This document shows, piece by piece, positions 1-7,431 of a DNA stretch of 35,757 bases (position 1 is its first letter; each line of letters opens with the position of its first letter). Location of the stretch: assembly GCA_012719355.1 (NCBI GenBank), contig JAAYAM010000018.1, positions 1 through 35,757 of the forward strand, read 5' to 3'. Under the pieces are notes generated by a model. It was not told the DNA's origin. It did not search any database and saw only the letters and a list, made by a program, of their open reading frames with translations. The DNA is from Acidobacteriota bacterium (lineage in GTDB: Bacteria > Acidobacteriota > UBA6911). A program made the position numbers and the translations under genes.

Positions 1-799
1 AAACCGAAATCGCCTCCTTGTACTTCCTGTTCTGCATCAGCTCGAGCCCCTTGTTGAACAGCTTTGCCGGGCTCTCCTCCTCCTGCGCCGGCTGAATCGC
101 CTCATGAACTTCGATCAACTCCTGTTCGTACAGCTGGAAGAGTTCGTAACAGACCAGGAAGTCCGACCCGTGAAGTTCGAGTATCATCTCGGAAATCGAT
201 TTTCTGAGCGTCAGCAGATACAGTAACTTCTTCTGCAGCGGGTTCAGATCCAGACTCTTCAGATCCACATCAGGGCGGAGCGACAGTACAGCCTGGTTGC
301 TGGGAAACACCGAGCGGATGCGGACCCATTCGTCCTTGCGCCGTATCCCTTCGAAGAGAAGCGCATTGATGTCCATCTGGATCAGGATGAGTTCGTCGGG
401 ATTGTAGGCGGTGCCGGAAAAATGAAAGTAGCCGTCCTCCCACAGAAAGAGGTCGTAGATCACCTCTTCCGTCCGGGTGGTGAGCGCCTGCTCAATGTCC
501 TGTTCCGAGACCATCTTTTCCTCGACGAGGATCTTCCCGAGTGTCTGCCTCGTCTGCAGGTGGAGCTCGAAAGCACGCTTCAACTGAGGTTCGGTGAGTT
601 TTCCCTGAAACAGCAGGAACTGTCCCAGCTGTTTCGTCGGGTCATTCGACCGTGAGGAGATGATCTTGCCGTCCTGAAGGAAGACCTGCACTTTGGTCTT
701 GTCCTTGACGAACGCCAGTGACCCGGTTTTCCTGCCTATCGTGACCCACTGCAGGACCTCCGGTAAATCCATTGTTTTGAGTCTTCCCGAGAGCGACAT
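1..799 (-). CDS. DUF4388 (PATAN-type) domain protein, 3' end cut by window
   Basis: The minus strand is open from an ATG at 797-799 to the window edge, giving 266 codons without a stop. The protein begins MSLSGRLKTMDLPEVLQWV, the usual opening of DUF4388 proteins, in which a short helix is followed by 'GRKTG.L.F', a basic strand and 'DGKI..S'. Residues about 45-120 contain two helical 'LG..L...G.....L..A' units that resemble the N-terminal domain of GspE/PilB-type ATPases, as is common in this family. The last visible residues, 'LFNKGLELMQNRKYKEAI', look like the start of a TPR repeat. An AAGGA ribosome site lies about 10 bases upstream, and this start gives the canonical N-terminus. Family members occur in gliding and type IV pilus regulation and in signalling in myxobacteria and acidobacteria. 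The specific role here is unknown. The gene is divergent from pgsA. Confidence 0.8.
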   Translation of the reverse strand, partial: MSLSGRLKTMDLPEVLQWVTIGRKTGSLAFVKDKTKVQVFLQDGKIISSRSNDPTKQLGQFLLFQGKLTEPQLKRAFELHLQTRQTLGKILVEEKMVSEQDIEQALTTRTEEVIYDLFLWEDGYFHFSGTAYNPDELILIQMDINALLFEGIRRKDEWVRIRSVFPSNQAVLSLRPDVDLKSLDLNPLQKKLLYLLTLRKSISEMILELHGSDFLVCYELFQLYEQELIEVHEAIQPAQEEESPAKLFNKGLELMQNRKYKEAISV

Positions 800-916
800 C
801 GACACTCATCCTTCTTTTCAGGTTCCAACTCCCAGCTTATCGGCCCGAAACAGGCGTCAGTTCAACATTCAACCAAAACCCGTCTATGTCGCCCGGCTGC
901 GGACGCCCGGCAAGAT

Positions 917-949
917 AACTGATTGTTCCGATCAGTTTTGGTGTATAAA
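917..949 (+). promoter_or_regulatory. Candidate pgsA promoter with an inverted repeat over the -35 region
   Basis: A TATAAA hexamer at 944-949 is a good -10 box, and the pgsA TTG start at 985 lies about 30 bases past the expected start site. The -35 is poor: the best is TTGTTC at 923-928 with a short 15-base spacer. A perfect 7-base inverted repeat, AACTGAT (917-923) and ATCAGTT (931-937), covers that zone and could be an operator. The assignment rests on the -10 box and position only. Confidence 0.3.
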
Positions 950-984
950 CTCTTTTCCTGCAGAAAAAGAAGGAGAACACTACT

Positions 985-1575
985 TTGTTATTAACATACG
1001 CCAATCAGCTGACCATCCTACGCATGCTGTTCGTCCCGTGCTTCGTGATCCTTCTCCTCTACGGCTATCCCAAAATGGCTACGCTGCTGTTTCTGATCGC
1101 CGGGATTACAGACGGTCTGGATGGCCTCCTTGCCCGCAAGCTGAAACAGAAGACGGCGCTGGGATCATTTCTTGATCCGATGGCCGACAAGCTGCTGCTG
1201 GCCGCGGCTTTTGTGACCTTGTCGATTCCTTCCGTGCCGCTGGCGCTTCACATCCCGACATGGTTGACGGTACTCACCATCAGCCGCGATTTCCTGATCG
1301 CACTTTCAGCGCTGGTCATCCACCTTCAGACGCAGCATTCAAGCTTCCCGCCGAGCCTGCTCGGCAAATGCACCACCGCGGTTCAGCTGGTAACAGTCGC
1401 CGTCTGCATGCTGGCCAATTTCGACATACAGCTGGCGAGAGACGTATTCCCGCTTGCCGTCTACTCCACTTTGGGCTTCACACTTGTCTCCGGGCTGCAC
1501 TACTCTTATAGGTCGGTGAAAATAATCGCCTCCTATCAGGTAGCAGATGCGAAAAAAAGGGCTCAGAATTCTTGA
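985..1575 (+). CDS. pgsA: CDP-diacylglycerol--glycerol-3-phosphate 3-phosphatidyltransferase
   Basis: This 196-residue polytopic inner-membrane enzyme would transfer a phosphatidyl group from CDP-diacylglycerol to glycerol-3-phosphate, the committed step to phosphatidylglycerol and cardiolipin. The CDP-alcohol phosphotransferase signature is complete: D43-x2-D46-G47-x2-A50-R51-x8-G60-x3-D64-x3-D68. The residues 'NQLTILRML' near the N-terminus are typical of PgsA. About five hydrophobic segments are visible. The start is TTG at 985, with AGGAG at 971-975 nine bases upstream; no ATG fits, since the first in-frame one lies inside the first conserved segment. The 3' end overlaps the next gene by 29 bases. 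A related family member such as PssA or a cardiolipin synthase is possible, but length and N-terminal motif favour PgsA. Confidence 0.88.
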   Translation: MLLTYANQLTILRMLFVPCFVILLLYGYPKMATLLFLIAGITDGLDGLLARKLKQKTALGSFLDPMADKLLLAAAFVTLSIPSVPLALHIPTWLTVLTISRDFLIALSALVIHLQTQHSSFPPSLLGKCTTAVQLVTVAVCMLANFDIQLARDVFPLAVYSTLGFTLVSGLHYSYRSVKIIASYQVADAKKRAQNS

Positions 1576-2875
1576 AGTCGAACCGGGAACCCCGGCAGAT
1601 GAGCTCGGGCTCGCTCCCGGAGATAGAATCCTGACGATAAACGATCGTGAAATACCGGACGAGCTTGCCTTGAAGTTCTACCTCTCTGAAGAGTGCGTGG
1701 ACCTGACCGTGGAGAAGCAGGGAGGCGTCGAGGAAAGTTTTGAGGTCGATCTCTCCGACCGGACTCATCTCGGGGTTAAGGTCGAGGATTTTCAGACCCG
1801 GACCTGCGGGAATGCCTGCCTCTTCTGTTTCATCGATCAACTCCCCGAGGGGGTGCGACCTTCTCTGAAGGTCAAGGATGACGACTACCGGCTGTCATTT
1901 CTCCATGGGAACTACATTACTCTGACCAACCTGCCGGAGCGCGAACTTGACCGCATCATAGAACAGCGCCTTTCACCCTTATACGTGTCGGTTCACGCGA
2001 CGGATCCACAGCTGCGCGCCAGGATGCTTGGACGCAAGAGGCCTGACGATCTGAACGGAAAGCTTACCAGACTCATCAGGGGGATGATCCGGATACACGC
2101 CCAGATCGTCCTGATGCCTGAAATCAATGACGGAGCCAATCTGCGAAAAACCGTCTTCGACCTTTACGAACTGCACCCCGGCGTGCAATCAATCGCGATC
2201 GTTCCCCTCGGCCTTTCCGAACATGGAAATCACAGGGATCGCTTTGCACCGGTTACCGGGGAGTACAGCCGCGCCCTTATCGAAGAGGTACTTCCGTGGC
2301 AGGAGAACTTCCGCAACAGAACAGGGACGAACTTTGCTTATCTGGCTGACGAGTTCTACATCCTGGGCGGTGTGGAAATCCCCGACAGCGACTACTACGA
2401 CGATTTTGCTCAGATCGAAGATGGTATCGGGATGGTCCGCAGCTTTCTGGACGGGTTTAAAACGGAAATGCGCCGGCGCCGCAGCCGGTTACTGCCTCTG
2501 AGGGGCACGATTGCGACAGGCACGTTGTTCTTTCCGACGCTGCACTCCTGCATCGAGCAGATCAACAGCAGATTCGGCTTTCAGCTGCAGGTCCTGGAGA
2601 CGGAGAACCGTTTTCTCGGAAGGAGCATAACGGTGGCCGGCCTGCTCGCCGGACGCGATATCCTCGCAGCCTTGCGTGGCCGTGATCCGGGCGATTTCCT
2701 GATCATTCCCCAGGAGGCGGTTTCGCGGGTAGAGGGGATTCTGCTCGACAACCTGACACCCGCTGATTTGGAGAGGGAAATCGGAAAGCCGGTCTATCCG
2801 GGCGGGAGGACTGTTCGCGATTTCTTCCGGCTGCTGAAATCAATCGGCTCCGGGGCCGAACTAAAGTCCTTGTAA
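1547..2875 (+). CDS. PDZ-radical SAM DUF512 family protein
   Basis: This 442-residue protein begins with a PDZ-like domain (residues 5-70, with 'VEPGTPADELGLAPGD'). A cysteine cluster C87-x3-C91-x2-C94 follows in 'CGNACLFCFIDQLP', the diagnostic signature of the DUF512 family, whose central part is radical-SAM-like and would hold a 4Fe-4S cluster. The following 'YRLSFLHGNYITLTNL' and 'SVHATDP' segments are also strongly conserved in the family. Family members are widespread in anaerobes and acidobacteria; no biochemical function is firmly established. The ATG at 1547 lies within the last 29 bases of pgsA, so the two are probably translationally coupled. Cytoplasmic, since no signal peptide is seen. 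Confidence 0.88.
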   Translation: MRKKGLRILEVEPGTPADELGLAPGDRILTINDREIPDELALKFYLSEECVDLTVEKQGGVEESFEVDLSDRTHLGVKVEDFQTRTCGNACLFCFIDQLPEGVRPSLKVKDDDYRLSFLHGNYITLTNLPERELDRIIEQRLSPLYVSVHATDPQLRARMLGRKRPDDLNGKLTRLIRGMIRIHAQIVLMPEINDGANLRKTVFDLYELHPGVQSIAIVPLGLSEHGNHRDRFAPVTGEYSRALIEEVLPWQENFRNRTGTNFAYLADEFYILGGVEIPDSDYYDDFAQIEDGIGMVRSFLDGFKTEMRRRRSRLLPLRGTIATGTLFFPTLHSCIEQINSRFGFQLQVLETENRFLGRSITVAGLLAGRDILAALRGRDPGDFLIIPQEAVSRVEGILLDNLTPADLEREIGKPVYPGGRTVRDFFRLLKSIGSGAELKSL

Positions 2876-2929
2876 TACTCTGCTCTCTCTTGCAGAATTT
2901 AGAACTTGTTAATCTAAGGGAGAAAGGCA

Positions 2930-3394
2930 ATGGCCAGAACGATCCAGGGGAAGCTGGATGCAAGAGGAAGTCGTTTTGCTATCGTTATCAGCCGCTTCAA
3001 CTCGCTCATCAGCGAGCGGCTGCTCTCCGGCGCACTTGATGCTTTGGAACGGCATGGAGCTTCACCGGATGATATTACGGTCGTATGGGTTCCAGGGAGT
3101 TTCGAGATACCGACAATCGCAAAGAAGCTGGCGCTGTCGCAGAAATACGATGCAGTAGTATGCCTCGGGGCGCTGATTCGGGGCGAGACACCACATTTCG
3201 ATCATCTCTCCTCCGCAGTAACGAAGGAGCTTGGACAAATCGGACTCGAGGCGGGCATCCCGGTTATCAACGGAGTTCTGACGTGCAATACTATGGAACA
3301 GGCAGTGGATCGTGCGGGACTCAAGACCGGAAATAAGGGATTTGATGCTTCCATGGCTGCAATAGAGATGATCGAACTGATCAAGCAGCTGTAA
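2930..3394 (+). CDS. ribH: 6,7-dimethyl-8-ribityllumazine synthase
   Basis: RibH condenses 5-amino-6-ribitylamino-uracil with 3,4-dihydroxy-2-butanone 4-phosphate, the penultimate step of riboflavin synthesis; the family forms pentameric or 60-subunit cytoplasmic shells. The 154-residue length is standard. Visible signatures are 'SRFNSLISERLLSGA' near the N-terminus, 'WVPGSFEIP' (54-61), 'ALIRGETPHFDHL' containing the likely catalytic H89, and 'PVINGVLTCNTMEQA'. A strong GGGAGAAAGG ribosome site precedes the ATG. It is followed by nusB after 33 bases, a ribH-nusB pairing seen in many bacteria. No other rib genes are in the window, so the pathway must be completed elsewhere. Confidence 0.95.
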   Translation: MARTIQGKLDARGSRFAIVISRFNSLISERLLSGALDALERHGASPDDITVVWVPGSFEIPTIAKKLALSQKYDAVVCLGALIRGETPHFDHLSSAVTKELGQIGLEAGIPVINGVLTCNTMEQAVDRAGLKTGNKGFDASMAAIEMIELIKQL

Positions 3395-3427
3395 GAAAAC
3401 CGACTGTTTTGCCTGGCGAAAATCCAA

Positions 3428-3865
3428 ATGGGAGTTAGGAGAGTGGCGCGCGAGTGCGCGCTCCAGATGTTATACGAGCTGGACGTGGGAAAGCACTCCA
3501 GGGAGGAGATTCTGCGCACGTACTGGCAGATGAACGAGCATCCACGGAAGGTTCAGGAATTTGCCGAAGAGCTGTTTAAGGGGACTGTCCAGCGGCTGGA
3601 AGAGATCGACAGCGTCATTCAGCGGCATACCAGAAACTGGCGGCTCGGAAGGATGGCGGCCGTAGATCGGAATGTGCTGAGACTTGCCGTGTTCGAGTTC
3701 CTGTCCGGAGGCAGAACTCCCGACACCGTGGTGATAAACGAGGCGCTCGAAATAGCCCGTAAGTTCTCTACGAACGAATCCGCGCAATTCGTTAACGGAA
3801 TACTCGACAGCATCAAGAATGATCTGATTACCAAGAGACGAGGAAGCAATGGAAAACCCGACTAA
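3428..3865 (+). CDS. nusB: Transcription antitermination factor NusB
   Basis: This 145-residue all-helical RNA-binding protein would pair with ribosomal protein S10 and bind boxA to allow processive transcription of rRNA operons. The N-terminal '[16 protein letters not shown]' is the classic NusB arginine-rich helix. The C-terminal '[16 protein letters not shown]' and 'FVNGILDSI' match the second half of the family signature. The ATG at 3428 gives the expected N-terminus, although no strong ribosome site is seen before it. The end overlaps lysS by 17 bases in another frame, indicating cotranscription. Confidence 0.95.
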   Translation: MGVRRVARECALQMLYELDVGKHSREEILRTYWQMNEHPRKVQEFAEELFKGTVQRLEEIDSVIQRHTRNWRLGRMAAVDRNVLRLAVFEFLSGGRTPDTVVINEALEIARKFSTNESAQFVNGILDSIKNDLITKRRGSNGKPD

Positions 3866-5354
3866 TCTCCTGGAACAGCGACGCTTCAAACTCGCCGAAC
3901 TGAAGCGCCTGGGCCATGATCCATATCCTCACAGATTCGACTATACCCATACCTTGGGAGAGGTGCGCAGGAGATTCGACGGCATCGATGCTTCCGAACT
4001 GGAAGAGCGCAGGGAGACCGTGAAGGTCTGTGGACGGATCATGTCATTGAGGCTGCAGGGAAAAGCCGGATTCATTGACCTGTCGGACGGCGAGCACAGG
4101 CTCCAGGTTTATGTGCGGCGGGATTTCGTCGGACAGGAGAACTTTGCCCTGTTCAAGTTGTTCGATATCGGCGACATAGTCGGCGCCGCCGGGACCATTT
4201 TCCGTACCCGTACCGGCGAACTCACGGTTTCGGCAACTGCAGTGTCTCATCTTGCGAAGAACCTGCTGCCGCTGCCGGAGAAATGGCACGGCCTGACCGA
4301 TGTCGAGACGCGCTTCCGGCAGCGCTATGTCGACCTGATCGTCAACCCTGAAGTGCGATCCGTGTTCGTCAAACGAAGCCGCATCATCCGCGAGATTCGC
4401 GATTTTCTCGATGCTCGCGGTTATCTGGAGGTTGAGACACCGGTTCTCCAGACGATCGCGGGTGGAGCCCTCGCGCGCCCGTTCCGGACGCACCACAACG
4501 CCCTCGATATTCCGCTCTACATGAGGATTGCCCTCGAGCTTTATCTGAAGCGTTTGATCGTAGGCGGGATTCCCAGGGTCTACGAAATGAGCCGGATTTT
4601 CAGGAATGAAGGCGTCTCGACACAGCACAATCCGGAATTCACGATGCTGGAGTTCTACCAGGCGTACAGCGATTACAGCGATCTTATGGATCTGTCGCAG
4701 GAGATGATCACACTTATTGCTGAAAAGGTCACGGGGTCGCGCCAGGTGCCCTACGGAGGCCACATACTGGATTTCGACAAGTGGCAGCGCCTTTCGATGA
4801 AAGAGGCGATCTGCCGGTTCTGGCCGGAGTCGATCCCGGGTCCTGCCATGGAGGATCTGCAGTCCCTCGACAGGCTCCGCTCATTTGCCGGATCGATCAA
4901 TGCGCATTTCGAGCCGACCGACGGCCCCGGAAAACTCATGGCGCTTCTTTTCGAAACTGTGGCCGAAGATCATCTGATTCAGCCGACGATCATCTACGAT
5001 TATCCGGCCGAGGTCTCCCCTCTCTCAAAGACTAAGCCTGACGACCCCACGATGGTGGAAAGGTTCGAGCTCTACATAGGGGGGATGGAGGTCGCAAACG
5101 CCTACTCGGAGCTGAACGATCCTGCCGAGCAGAAGGCGAGATTCGAAGAACAACTCCAGGCTCGCGGACGGGGAGACGAGGAGGCGCACGACATGGATCT
5201 CGATTACATTCGCGCCCTCAGTTACGGCATGCCGCCAACTGCCGGGGAAGGAATCGGGATCGACAGGCTGACGATGGTTTTGACCGATTCTCAGTCGATT
5301 CGCGACGTAATCCTCTTCCCGCTGCTAAGGCCCGAACAGCTCTCTGGCGAATAG
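3849..5354 (+). CDS. lysS: Lysine--tRNA ligase, class II
   Basis: The 501-residue class II lysyl-tRNA synthetase charges tRNA-Lys in the cytoplasm. An N-terminal OB-fold anticodon-binding domain (about 55-150, with '[19 protein letters not shown]') precedes the catalytic core. The core shows 'RQRYVDLI', motif 1 around '[12 protein letters not shown]', motif 2 '[18 protein letters not shown]' and motif 3 '[11 protein letters not shown]' near the C-terminus. Length and domain order are normal. The ATG sits in the last 17 bases of nusB, which supports translational coupling. It is followed after 14 bases by the Lol permease, a lysS-lolC-lolD order found in several diderm lineages. Confidence 0.97.
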   Translation: MENPTNLLEQRRFKLAELKRLGHDPYPHRFDYTHTLGEVRRRFDGIDASELEERRETVKVCGRIMSLRLQGKAGFIDLSDGEHRLQVYVRRDFVGQENFALFKLFDIGDIVGAAGTIFRTRTGELTVSATAVSHLAKNLLPLPEKWHGLTDVETRFRQRYVDLIVNPEVRSVFVKRSRIIREIRDFLDARGYLEVETPVLQTIAGGALARPFRTHHNALDIPLYMRIALELYLKRLIVGGIPRVYEMSRIFRNEGVSTQHNPEFTMLEFYQAYSDYSDLMDLSQEMITLIAEKVTGSRQVPYGGHILDFDKWQRLSMKEAICRFWPESIPGPAMEDLQSLDRLRSFAGSINAHFEPTDGPGKLMALLFETVAEDHLIQPTIIYDYPAEVSPLSKTKPDDPTMVERFELYIGGMEVANAYSELNDPAEQKARFEEQLQARGRGDEEAHDMDLDYIRALSYGMPPTAGEGIGIDRLTMVLTDSQSIRDVILFPLLRPEQLSGE

Positions 5355-5368
5355 GCAGAAGATCCGGA

Positions 5369-6604
5369 ATGAAATTCGAAACGTTCGTTGCCCTGCGATA
5401 TCTCCGGGCGAGACGAAAGCAGACGATCGTCTCGGTCATATCGGTCATCTCGATAATCGGAATCGCTGCCGGCGTAATGGCGCTGATCATCGCGCTGGCC
5501 CTTTCTACCGGATTCAAGGAAGATATCCAAGCCAAGATCCTGGGAACGACATCGGCCATCAACCTTCTCCGGATTGACGGCACCTATATCCCGGAATACG
5601 AAGAGGTGATGAAGCGCGTCGGCGATGTTCCCCACGTGACCGGAAGTGCGCCCGCCATTTTCAATCCGGTCTTCATCTCGAGTTCCGGTCGGAATCAGGG
5701 AGCGGCTCTGAAGGGAGTGAATCCTGCATGGGAGAGCACGATCTCTGACTTCTTCCTGCGGGTGACCCAAGCCAATCCAGACGCACTGGAAAGCAGTGCG
5801 CCTGCATCCGTCGACGGCATCATGATCGGCAAAGAAATGGCTCGCAGCCTGGGGGTGAGTGCCGGCGACGTTCTGGACGTCTTTTATCCCATGGGCAGAC
5901 TCACGCCGCTGGGAATGAGCGCGTCGAAAAAAACCTTTCGCGTGGTCGCCGTTTTCGAGTCGGGCCTCTGGGATATCGACTCAAACTGGGCTTATGTCAA
6001 CATAGATGCGGCGCGGCGCCTGTTTTCTTTTCCGGCGGGCTCCGCTTCGGTAATCCAGTTCAGGACCGATGATCTCGAAAATGTCGAAGAAATCGCGGAG
6101 GATATACGCCTGAAGGCCGGTTCCGATTTCATCACGACGACCTGGATAGAACAGAACAAGCCCCTCTTTTCCGCACTCAAACTCGAGAAGCTGGTTCTTT
6201 TCTTGACAATCGGCCTGATCGTCTTTGTCGCTTCGCTGAACATCGTGACCACCCTCATCATGATGGTGCTCGAAAAGCAGGGAGACATCGCCATCCTCGC
6301 GGCCATGGGAGCGACCGCGAAGACAATCCAGCGGGTGTTTATGCTTCAGGGACTGATCATCGGAATCATGGGCACGGCACTGGGCAATATGCTCGGGATT
6401 GGAATCAGCTGGATTCTGGACGCCTATAAGGTGATCCGGCTCGAGGCCGAGGTGTACAGCATTCCCTACGTGCCCTTCCACGTACGTATCTGGGATGCAG
6501 TCCTGGTGTCAATCACCGCTATTCTGATCAGTTACCTTGCGACGATCTATCCTGCCCGAAGCGCGGCAAAACTCAACCCGGTGGAGGTGCTCCGCTATGA
6601 GTAA
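5369..6604 (+). CDS. lolC: Lipoprotein-releasing ABC transporter permease (LolC/LolE type)
   Basis: The 411-residue inner-membrane permease would work with LolD to extract outer-membrane lipoproteins and hand them to LolA. The N-terminus 'FVALRYLRARRKQTIVSVISVISIIGIA' is the family hallmark: an amphipathic entry followed by TM1. A periplasmic MacB-like domain spans about 60-260. Three further membrane segments follow, around 275-300, 325-350 and 375-395, ending with 'YPARSAAKLNPVEVLRYE', the FtsX-family C-terminus. Only one permease is present, so it could act as a homodimer or a LolF-like subunit rather than as a LolC/LolE pair. Its last 8 bases overlap lolD. Confidence 0.9.
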   Translation: MKFETFVALRYLRARRKQTIVSVISVISIIGIAAGVMALIIALALSTGFKEDIQAKILGTTSAINLLRIDGTYIPEYEEVMKRVGDVPHVTGSAPAIFNPVFISSSGRNQGAALKGVNPAWESTISDFFLRVTQANPDALESSAPASVDGIMIGKEMARSLGVSAGDVLDVFYPMGRLTPLGMSASKKTFRVVAVFESGLWDIDSNWAYVNIDAARRLFSFPAGSASVIQFRTDDLENVEEIAEDIRLKAGSDFITTTWIEQNKPLFSALKLEKLVLFLTIGLIVFVASLNIVTTLIMMVLEKQGDIAILAAMGATAKTIQRVFMLQGLIIGIMGTALGNMLGIGISWILDAYKVIRLEAEVYSIPYVPFHVRIWDAVLVSITAILISYLATIYPARSAAKLNPVEVLRYE

Positions 6605-7271
6605 GGTGGCAGAGATCCGGGACATCCACAAAAGCTACAAATCCGGAAGCCAGCAGCTGGAAATCCTGACCGGACTTTCTCTCGATATCGACGAAGGAGA
6701 GATGGCGGCAATAACGGGGGTTTCCGGTTCGGGGAAAAGCACATTGCTGCACCTTCTAGGAGGAATGGACCGCCCGGATAGCGGGTCGATCAGGATACTC
6801 AACCGCGAGATCACGAGTCTGACCGCACTCGAACTCTCCGGATTCCGCAACAAGACGGTCGGGTTTATTTTCCAGTTTCACCACCTCCTGCCTGAGTTTA
6901 CGGCGCTGGAGAACGTGATGATGCCGCTGCTGCTGCGCGGTTCGTCTTTTCAGGATGCTGCAGGCCCGGCACAGGAACTGCTGAGTGAGGTTGGACTGCA
7001 GGAGAGGTGGCACCATCGCCCCGGGGAACTTTCCGGCGGAGAACAGCAAAGAGTCGCAATCGCCCGGGCTCTGGCGTCAAGACCCAGCCTTCTGCTGGCC
7101 GATGAACCAACCGGAAATCTCGATCCCCACACGGGAAATGCGATCGGTTCGCTTTTCCAGGAACTGCACGCCAGGCACAGGCTGACCTCAGTTATCGTCA
7201 CCCATAACGAGAGGCTTGCAGGAATCTGCTCGCGCGTTTACCGCCTCGAAAACGGGGTCCTTGTCGCCTGA
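6597..7271 (+). CDS. lolD: Lipoprotein-releasing system ATP-binding protein LolD
   Basis: This 224-residue ABC ATPase energises the Lol permease encoded just upstream. Walker A is GVSGSGKST (41-49), the Q-loop lies in 'FIFQFHHLLPEFTALENV' (including the LolD/MacB-type 'FH.LLPEFTALENV'), the signature is LSGGEQQR (145-152), Walker B is LLLADEP (165-171), and H203 is the switch histidine in 'VTHNE'. The ATG at 6597 is chosen because it overlaps the permease stop (ATGAGTAA) and gives the standard N-terminus. An in-frame ATG at 6537 would add 20 residues lying within the permease gene and unlike the family. This is the last gene of the first plus-strand run before the clpC promoter. Confidence 0.95.
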   Translation: MSKVAEIRDIHKSYKSGSQQLEILTGLSLDIDEGEMAAITGVSGSGKSTLLHLLGGMDRPDSGSIRILNREITSLTALELSGFRNKTVGFIFQFHHLLPEFTALENVMMPLLLRGSSFQDAAGPAQELLSEVGLQERWHHRPGELSGGEQQRVAIARALASRPSLLLADEPTGNLDPHTGNAIGSLFQELHARHRLTSVIVTHNERLAGICSRVYRLENGVLVA

Positions 7272-7359
7272 CAGCCGCCGAATCGCGCAATCTTCTCTCG
7301 ATAAAGCCCTAAATCATATCGAGGCAACATCTTACATGCCGTTTAGACGGCTCCGTCAG
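7268..7359. repeat. Nested inverted repeat between lolD and clpC
   Basis: CTGACAGCCG at 7268-7277 can pair with CGGCTCCGTCAG at 7348-7359, ten pairs with a two-base CC bulge. Inside it, CTCGATA at 7297-7303 pairs perfectly with TATCGAG at 7317-7323 around a 13-base loop. No T-run follows, so it is not a standard intrinsic terminator. It ends 9 bases before the clpC -35 box. It could be a Rho-type terminator structure for lolD, a protein-binding dyad or chance. Confidence 0.4.
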
Positions 7360-7368
7360 ATCTGGACC

Positions 7369-7398
7369 TTTACACGCTTTCAAGTCTATCCGTATAAT
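7369..7398 (+). promoter_or_regulatory. Sigma70-like promoter of clpC
   Basis: TTTACA at 7369-7374 and TATAAT at 7393-7398 are separated by 18 bases, giving 5/6 and 6/6 matches to consensus. Transcription would start near 7405, about 27 bases before the clpC ATG. No heat-shock operator (CIRCE or a CtsR-type heptad repeat) was recognised next to it. Confidence 0.7.
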
Positions 7399-7431
7399 AA
7401 GTCGTAGTATTGAGGGTGTAAACGCTATCCT

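Noticed and set aside
422-655. 77-codon plus-strand frame at the left edge
   Set aside because: Antisense to the DUF4388 gene, whose minus-strand frame is open and has family features.
693-1175. 160-codon plus-strand frame across the DUF4388 start and the pgsA start
   Set aside because: It reads through the 5' end of one gene and 190 bases of pgsA in the wrong frame, with no motif.
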